Origin: Opitutus sp.
GTDB lineage: Bacteria > Verrucomicrobiota > Verrucomicrobiia > Opitutales > Opitutaceae
NCBI GenBank assembly: GCA_024707325.1
Contig: JANPZY010000001.1
Span: 2,542,501 to 2,606,500 of the forward strand
Length of the DNA stretch: 64,000 nucleotides
Direction of reading: 5' to 3'
Made by a program: the position numbers and the translations under genes. Below are positions 59,147 through 64,000 of this stretch, one piece after another (position 1 is the first letter of the stretch; every line of letters begins with the position of its first letter). Below the pieces are notes generated by a model. The model made no database searches and was not told the DNA's origin. It saw only the letters and a list, made by a program, of their open reading frames with translations.

Positions 59147-60200
59147 CTACACGGCCTCGATCTCGAGCTTGTGGGTGTCGAAGGCCTTGCCAGTGCTCAG
59201 CACGCTCCAGGCGATGCGGGCGAGCTTGTTGGCAAGTGCGGCAGCAAGCTTGTTGCGATGCATCCTCGGCGCGGCATTGGCCAGCCACGGGCCGAAGCTG
59301 AACTTCGGCCAGTTCTGCGGCCGCATCAGTAACACCTTGGCGGCCTGGATGAAGAGCGTTCGAAGGTATCGGCTGCCACGCTTGGAGATGCTGCCCAGGA
59401 TGGATCGGCCTCCGGTGCTGTACTGGCGTGGGACGAGCCCGAGCCAAGCTCCAAAGTCTCGTCCTCGATCGAAGGCTTCGCCAGTTCCGATCGCCGCCAC
59501 CACTGCCGTCGAGATCAGAGGGCCGACGCCCGGCACGCTCATCAGCCGGAGACAGTTGCCCTCGCGCTGGCTGATCTCCTCGATCTCCTTAGTGATGGTC
59601 TCGATGCGCTCATCGAGCCAGAGCCAGTCTTCGTAGAGGCCAACGATCAGTTCGCTCATGCGTGGCGAGATCTCATCCTCCCGGTTCTTGAGGATATCGA
59701 ACAGCGAGTTGCGTAGCGCGGCCACGCCGGCGCGCACGGCAATGCCCTGCTCGATGAGGAAGGCCCTGATCTGGTTGATCGTCGCCGTCCGGCGCGACAC
59801 GAGCCTCGAGCGCACCCGATGGCAGGCTTGCAGGTCGAGCTGCTCCTGGCTCTTCTCGCGCACCGTGCGCAGGTTGGGGCGAAGGGCGGCTCTGCGATCG
59901 CCTCGGCGTCGTTGTAGTCGTTCTTCTGACCCTTCACGAAGGGCTTCACGCATAGATCGCTGGAATGATGCGCGGTTCATGGCCGAGCTTGCGCAGGGCG
60001 CGGCTGACGAAGTGCGCACTCAGGCAGGCCTCCATGCCAACGATACAGGATGGCAGCTTCTTGAACGTCTCGATCAGCGCCAGCCGCTTGATCTTGCGGC
60101 GGAACGCGATCTTGCCGTCAGTGCCGAAGCCAACGAGGTGGAAGACTTCCTTGCCGATATCGACGCCGATCGAGGCAAGGGGTGCAACGGTGGTATCCAT
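59147..60200 (-). pseudogene. IS110-family transposase, two frameshifts
   Basis: MDTTVAPLASIGVDIGKEVFHLVGF starts at 60200. GVDIG carries the first acidic residue of the RuvC-like DEDD site. MEACLSAHFVSRALRKLGHE follows. Slips near 59,950 and 59,895 separate it from VKPFVKGQKNDYNDAEAIAE (the next acidic residues) and ALRPNLRTVREKSQEQLDL. The C-terminal part has SVPGVGPLISTAVVAAIGTGEAFDRGRDFGAWLGLVP and ISKRGSRYLRTLFIQAAKV, the family's serine-containing domain. About 350 residues after repair. The slips may be sequence error, so the element could be active in the living cell. Confidence 0.87.
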
Positions 60201-60398
60201 GGGCTGCTTCTCCGGTTGATGCGGAGCAGTCTAGGACCGCGCCGCGGGGGAAGCAGCCGGTCCATCCCATTAGCGGTAGACCGATAGTCCACGATGATTG
60301 CACAATTCTCCACGAGACGCGGAATTGTGGTGACAGAAGCGGCCAGTCTATCTATCTGGATCGTACAGAATGCCCGCGGAAAGTTCAGGAAAACCGCC

Positions 60399-61301
60399 AT
60401 GAACACCATCCAGACCCTCGCCGCCGAGATTGCACAGACCGTGCCAGAGGACGGCATTCATGCAACGCAGATCGACGGCGTGCACCTCGTCCGCCTCTCG
60501 CATACGTCCGAGCCCATGCCGGGCGTCATGCAGCCGGCGCTCTGCATCGTGGCGCAGGGGCGCAAGCAGGTGATAGCCGGCGACCGGCTCCTCACATACG
60601 ATCCCAACCGCTTCCTCATCATCACGCTGGATACCCCGGTGATCGGCCAGGTGGTCGAGGCCTCGCCCGAAGAGCCCTATCTCTGCCTGAAGCTCGATCT
60701 CGATCCGGCCGACATCTCGGCCCTCTTGATCGAAACCGGCGGCATCAGCGCCGCCGCGGCCGAGTCCGAGCCCAGCCTCGATCTCAGCGACGTCTCGTCC
60801 GACCTGCTCGATGCGGCGGTGCGGCTGGTCCGGCTGCTGCGCAAGCCCGAGGACATCGCCGTGCTGGCCCCTATGATCAAGCGCGAGATTCTCTATCGCC
60901 TGCTGCGCTCGGACCAGGCCACGCGCCTGCAGCAGATCGCCGTCGCCGAAAGCCGCATGCAGCAGGTCAACCGCGCCATCGGCTGGATCAAGCGCAATTT
61001 CCGCGAGGGCTTTTCCATCGAGGCCGTCGCCGACGAAGCCCGCATGAGCCCCTCGGCGCTGCACCTGCATTTCAAGGCCGTCACCGCCATGAGCCCGCTG
61101 CAGTATCAGAAGCAGCTCCGCCTGCAGGAAGCGCGCCGCCTGATGCTGGCCGAAGCCGTCGATGCCGCCAGCGCCGGCTATCGCGTCGGCTACGACAGCG
61201 CCAGCCAGTTCAGCCGCGAATACGCCCGCCTCTTCGGCGCCCCACCCCTCCGCGACGTCGCCCGCCTGAAGTCCGGCGACCTGTTGGCCGCCGCAGGCTG
61301 A
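60399..61301 (+). CDS. AraC-family transcriptional regulator
   Basis: 300 residues from MNTIQTLAAEIAQTVPEDGI. The N-terminal cupin-like domain (AraC_N type) reads HLVRLSHTSEPMPGVMQPALCIVAQGRKQVIAGDRLLTYDPNRFLII. The C-terminal double helix-turn-helix covers about 195-290: GFSIEAVADEARMSPSALHLHFKAVTAMSPLQYQKQLRLQEARRLM and AGYRVGYDSASQFSREYARLFGAPP. It probably senses a small molecule. The frame is open upstream to 60294, but 60399 fits the family start. The target gene is unknown. Confidence 0.9.
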   Translation: MNTIQTLAAEIAQTVPEDGIHATQIDGVHLVRLSHTSEPMPGVMQPALCIVAQGRKQVIAGDRLLTYDPNRFLIITLDTPVIGQVVEASPEEPYLCLKLDLDPADISALLIETGGISAAAAESEPSLDLSDVSSDLLDAAVRLVRLLRKPEDIAVLAPMIKREILYRLLRSDQATRLQQIAVAESRMQQVNRAIGWIKRNFREGFSIEAVADEARMSPSALHLHFKAVTAMSPLQYQKQLRLQEARRLMLAEAVDAASAGYRVGYDSASQFSREYARLFGAPPLRDVARLKSGDLLAAAG

Positions 61302-61314
61302 GGGGGGACGACGC

Positions 61315-61396
61315 GCTATTACCACTTTCGCGAAAGTGGTAATAGCAATGTGGTTGGAGTGTGCTATTACCATTCTCGCGGAAGTGGTAATAGCAC
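61315..61396. repeat. Two palindromes with gctattaccac arms
   Basis: Copy 1 (61315-61346) is a perfect 32-bp palindrome whose half is gctattaccactttcg. Copy 2 (61361-61396) has 12-bp perfect outer arms gtgctattacca and a mismatched centre. Copy 2 ends at the base before the ATG of the next gene (61397). The pair could terminate the araC transcript and, folded, would cover the ribosome site of the downstream gene. Confidence 0.85.
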
Positions 61397-62488
61397 ATGC
61401 AAGCCGTTGATCTCACATATCAAGTTCTCTACTCCGAGCTGGCGCAGCGCAGTCTCGACGCCGCTTTCTCATCGGAATTCGATGTCGAGGGCCGCTTCAT
61501 CAAGATGGAGAGCCGCGGCAGGAAGTACTGGTACTTCGACACCGCAAAGCCGGATGGTGGCAAGGATCGACGCTATGTCGGTCCCGTCGACGACGAAGAA
61601 ATCACCAAACGCGTCGACAATTTCAAAGACATAAAGGCGGACGCCAGAGCGCGGCGAAAGATCGTCTCCACCCTCGTCCGCAACGCGTACCTGCCCCGGC
61701 CGGAAGGGAAGGTCGGCGACATCATTCAGGCCCTCGCGACAGCTGGCTTCTTCCGCCTCCGTGGCGTGCTGATCGGGACCGTCGCCTTTCAGGCCTACTC
61801 GGCCCTGCTGGCCGTCAGGCTCCCAAACACAGCGATGCAGACCGAAGACGCCGACTTCGCTCAATTCCATTCGATTTCGGTCGCCGTGGAAGACCAGATG
61901 CCCCCCGTCATAGATCTGCTCCGTGAGATCGATCCGACATTTCGCGAAGTGCCCGCCCGCGCCGATGGGCGTCACACAACGCAGTTCACCGATCGATCCG
62001 GCTACAAGGTGGAGTTCCTGACGCCCCATACCGGATCGGAAGATCAGGCCGACCGGCCCGCCTCGATGCCTGCTTTGGGTGGTGCGTCGGCACAGCCGCT
62101 CCGCTTCCTCGACTTCCTCATCTATCAGCCTGTCCGGGCCGTGATCCTGCATGGTTCGGGAATCCCCGTGCTCGTTCCCGCCCCTGAGCGCTACGCCATC
62201 CACAAGCTCATCGTCGCCACGCGCCGCCTCAAGGACGACAACGGCATCGGCAAGAGCTTCAAGGACAGACTTCAGGCCCGAACGCTGATCGAGGCGATGG
62301 TCGCGGTTCGCCAGACCGACGCGCTGGCTGACGCCTATATGGAGGCCTGGGACCGTGGCCCGCACTGGCGGGACGCCATCACCGCCAGCTTGGCGACCTT
62401 CGCTGAGGACGTCCAGGAGCAAATCCGGACCGCCTTGCGGGAGGGTGTTCGCCGCCTCGACGCCGACCCCGCTGACTACGCGCTATGA
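61397..62488 (+). CDS. GSU2403-family nucleotidyltransferase-fold protein
   Basis: 363 residues (MQAVDLTYQVLYSELAQRSLDAAF). An N-terminal region contains KYWYFDTAKPDGGKDRRYVGP, which is typical of this family. The nucleotidyltransferase-like part reads FFRLRGVLIGTVAFQAYSALLAVRL and TEDADFAQFHSISVAVED, with the paired acidic residues, then GYKVEFLTPHTGSEDQA. The end is helical. The biological role is unknown; related folds occur in abortive-infection toxins, but that is only a fold-level similarity. No ribosome site is visible because a palindrome abuts the ATG. Confidence 0.75.
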   Translation: MQAVDLTYQVLYSELAQRSLDAAFSSEFDVEGRFIKMESRGRKYWYFDTAKPDGGKDRRYVGPVDDEEITKRVDNFKDIKADARARRKIVSTLVRNAYLPRPEGKVGDIIQALATAGFFRLRGVLIGTVAFQAYSALLAVRLPNTAMQTEDADFAQFHSISVAVEDQMPPVIDLLREIDPTFREVPARADGRHTTQFTDRSGYKVEFLTPHTGSEDQADRPASMPALGGASAQPLRFLDFLIYQPVRAVILHGSGIPVLVPAPERYAIHKLIVATRRLKDDNGIGKSFKDRLQARTLIEAMVAVRQTDALADAYMEAWDRGPHWRDAITASLATFAEDVQEQIRTALREGVRRLDADPADYAL

Positions 62489-62699
62489 CAATTCCGCGAG
62501 CAAGTCACAGCCCCGGCCTGTGTCTCACCGGACACACCCGTTCACCACATGGCTTAAGCTCACATAAACCGGCCACAATTAGCCTCGATAGGCCTGAGGG
62601 ACCGCACGGGGTAAGGCCGGAAATCTGGCGCCGTGAGACGGTTGGATTGCTGCGGCGTCCCGGTTCCGTTTGAGGTAAGCTCACGGAGTGTCGGACGCG

Positions 62700-64000
62700 A
62701 TGCGCAAGAAGAATGCCGGGGCCCTCTTTATGGATTTTCACGTTTCGCCGGACGATCGCGTCGGGGCAGTCCCCAAAAAGACGCGCGGCAAGGCCCAAAA
62801 GCCCGCGCCGGCGAACAAGAAGGCTCCGAAGTCGCCGCGCAACCAGCGCCAGGAGCCGCGCATCGGCCGCATCGATTCGGTCTATGACGACACCCCCTCG
62901 ATCGACGACGATTACGAGGATCCGCGCGCCCGGCGCCGGGTCAAGAAGGTCAAGAAGACCCGCGGCGGCCGTGAACGGAAGCCGCTGACCTTCGGCCGTA
63001 TCCTCTGGAAGCTGTTCTCGTGGCTCCTGGTGCTCGGCATCTGGGGCGGCATCGCCGTTGCCGGTGTGGTTGCCTATTTCGCCATGCAGATGCCGGCCAC
63101 CAACACCTGGGCGGTGCCCGAGCGCCCCGCCAATATCCGCATCGTCGCCGCCAACGGCCAGCTGATCTCGAACCGCGGCAAGACCGGCGGCGAGGCCATC
63201 TCGCTGCGCGAGCTGCCCTATTATGTGCCGGCCGCCTTCGTCGCCATCGAAGACCGCCGTTTCTACGAGCACTTCGGCATCGACGTGCTGGGCCTCGTTT
63301 CGGTGGCCATCGAAAGCGTGCAGGCCGGTGAAGTCACCCGCGGCGCCTCGACGCTCACCCAGCAGCTCGCCAAGAACCTGTTCCTCACCCCCGACCAGAC
63401 ACTGGAACGCAAGGTGCAGGAAGCCATGCTGTCGCTCTGGCTCGAGCAGAACTATTCCAAGGACGACATCCTCGAGCTCTATCTCAACCGCGTCTTCTTC
63501 GGCCACGGCGCCACCGGCATCGAGGCGGCGGCACAGACCTATTTCGGCAAATCCGCCCGCAACCTGTCGCTGGGCGAGGCCGCCATGCTGGCCGGCACCG
63601 TGCAGCGACCCTCGCGCGTCAACCCGCGCAGCAATCCGGACGCCGCCAATGCCCGCGCCCGCCTGGTGCTGCAGTCGATGGCCAAGGAAGGCTACATCTC
63701 CGACGCCGAGGCCAAGGCCGCTTCGCTCGACCCCAACCAGCGCATCCGCACCAAGGTGACCGGGTCGGAATCCTATGTGGCCGACTGGGTCGAAACCCTG
63801 ATGCAGGCCTATATCGGCGACGTCACCGAAGACGTGATCGTCTCGACCACCATCAACTGGGACCTGCAGAAATCCGCCGAGGACATCGTCCGCACCGCCG
63901 TCGAAAAGAACGGCGCGGCCAAGGGCTTCTCGCAGGGCGCGCTGGTCGCCATGGATGTCGATGGTACCGTGCGGGCGCTGGTCGGCGGCGTCGACTATGC
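62700..64000 (+). CDS. Class A penicillin-binding protein (transglycosylase + transpeptidase), 3' end beyond the window
   Basis: The frame opens at 62700 (MRKKNAGALFMDFHVSPDDR) and stays open to 64000. A long basic cytoplasmic tail (residues 1-100, rich in Lys and Arg) precedes one membrane helix (FSWLLVLGIWGGIAVAGVVAYFA). The GT51 transglycosylase domain has AAFVAIEDRRFYEHFGIDVLG (catalytic Glu in EDRRFYEH), TRGASTLTQQLAKNLFLT, RKVQEAMLSLWLEQNYSKDDILELYLNRVFFGHGATGIEAAA and AAMLAGTVQRPS. The transpeptidase domain has begun (SQGALVAMDVDGTVRALVGGVDY), but its SxxK motif lies beyond the window. It polymerises and cross-links peptidoglycan. Confidence 0.92.
   Translation, partial: MRKKNAGALFMDFHVSPDDRVGAVPKKTRGKAQKPAPANKKAPKSPRNQRQEPRIGRIDSVYDDTPSIDDDYEDPRARRRVKKVKKTRGGRERKPLTFGRILWKLFSWLLVLGIWGGIAVAGVVAYFAMQMPATNTWAVPERPANIRIVAANGQLISNRGKTGGEAISLRELPYYVPAAFVAIEDRRFYEHFGIDVLGLVSVAIESVQAGEVTRGASTLTQQLAKNLFLTPDQTLERKVQEAMLSLWLEQNYSKDDILELYLNRVFFGHGATGIEAAAQTYFGKSARNLSLGEAAMLAGTVQRPSRVNPRSNPDAANARARLVLQSMAKEGYISDAEAKAASLDPNQRIRTKVTGSESYVADWVETLMQAYIGDVTEDVIVSTTINWDLQKSAEDIVRTAVEKNGAAKGFSQGALVAMDVDGTVRALVGGVDY

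Noticed and set aside
59040..60290. Exact ends of the IS110-type element
   Set aside because: The family lacks terminal inverted repeats and target duplications, and no second copy is available here, so I give only the transposase.

Overview
This window is not one genome. Positions 1 to about 20,780 read as a Verrucomicrobiota chromosome, probably Opitutaceae: a GH51 arabinofuranosidase, a Tat-exported Gfo/Idh/MocA protein, a DUF3516 helicase, a DUF2851 protein, a two-component hybrid with a propeller-type sensor, and nusA-infB. From about 20,780 to 64,000 it reads as an alphaproteobacterium of the Hyphomicrobiales, most like Devosia: rpsO-pnp, irr-fabA-fabB, mutM/ubiE-ubiB-dut, and rpsT-dnaA-dnaN-recF-gyrB. 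The join lies inside infB, whose C-terminal domain is missing. The species assignments are inferred from gene content and protein wording; I ran no search.

Verrucomicrobial part. A partial ABC permease (minus) and a YugP-type metallopeptidase (plus) flank an array of 11-bp units with palindromic 8-bp cores. Next come the DUF3516 helicase, a bidirectional terminator, the convergent GH51 enzyme and the divergent Tat oxidoreductase. They are followed by a small helical-repeat protein, a damaged thioredoxin-reductase-like gene and a 1,297-residue hybrid sensor kinase. A tRNA-Ser(UGA) precedes a second array of the same 11-bp family. After that lie an SPFH/band-7 protein with a small membrane partner, a NYN-domain protein coupled to a DUF2851 protein, and nusA-infB. 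The nusA leader contains a terminator that competes with an upstream hairpin.

Alphaproteobacterial part, 21 to 36 kb. Almost every gene here carries one or more frameshifts. The genes are rpsO, pnp, a DUF6544-like protein, a truncated DHA2-type MFS exporter, an unknown secreted protein and a DGPF/YCII protein. A LacI regulator follows, with three operators and a small divergent gene. Then come a diguanylate cyclase, a DGPF + ECF sigma (ECF42-like) pair, a 2-hydroxyacid dehydrogenase, an SH3 protein, a GrpB-family protein and irr. The frameshift density suggests low-coverage sequence near a contig end rather than gene decay.

Alphaproteobacterial part, 36 to 64 kb. This stretch is much cleaner. 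fabA-fabB (unsaturated fatty acid synthesis) sits beside irr. A minus-strand operon runs lipoprotein, dut, DUF2259, moeB-like. ubiE-ubiB, mutM, an IS481-family element inserted in a REP-like palindrome, rpsT, dnaA, dnaN, recF and gyrB follow. Accessory genes after gyrB are a ParD/ParE-like toxin-antitoxin pair, a lytic transglycosylase, an MFS transporter, two overlapping 36-residue micro-genes, an IS110-family transposase with frameshifts, an AraC regulator, a nucleotidyltransferase-fold protein and the start of a class A penicillin-binding protein. Several repeat families (REP-like, agcgaatag-type, ctattaccac-type) sit between genes in this half only.
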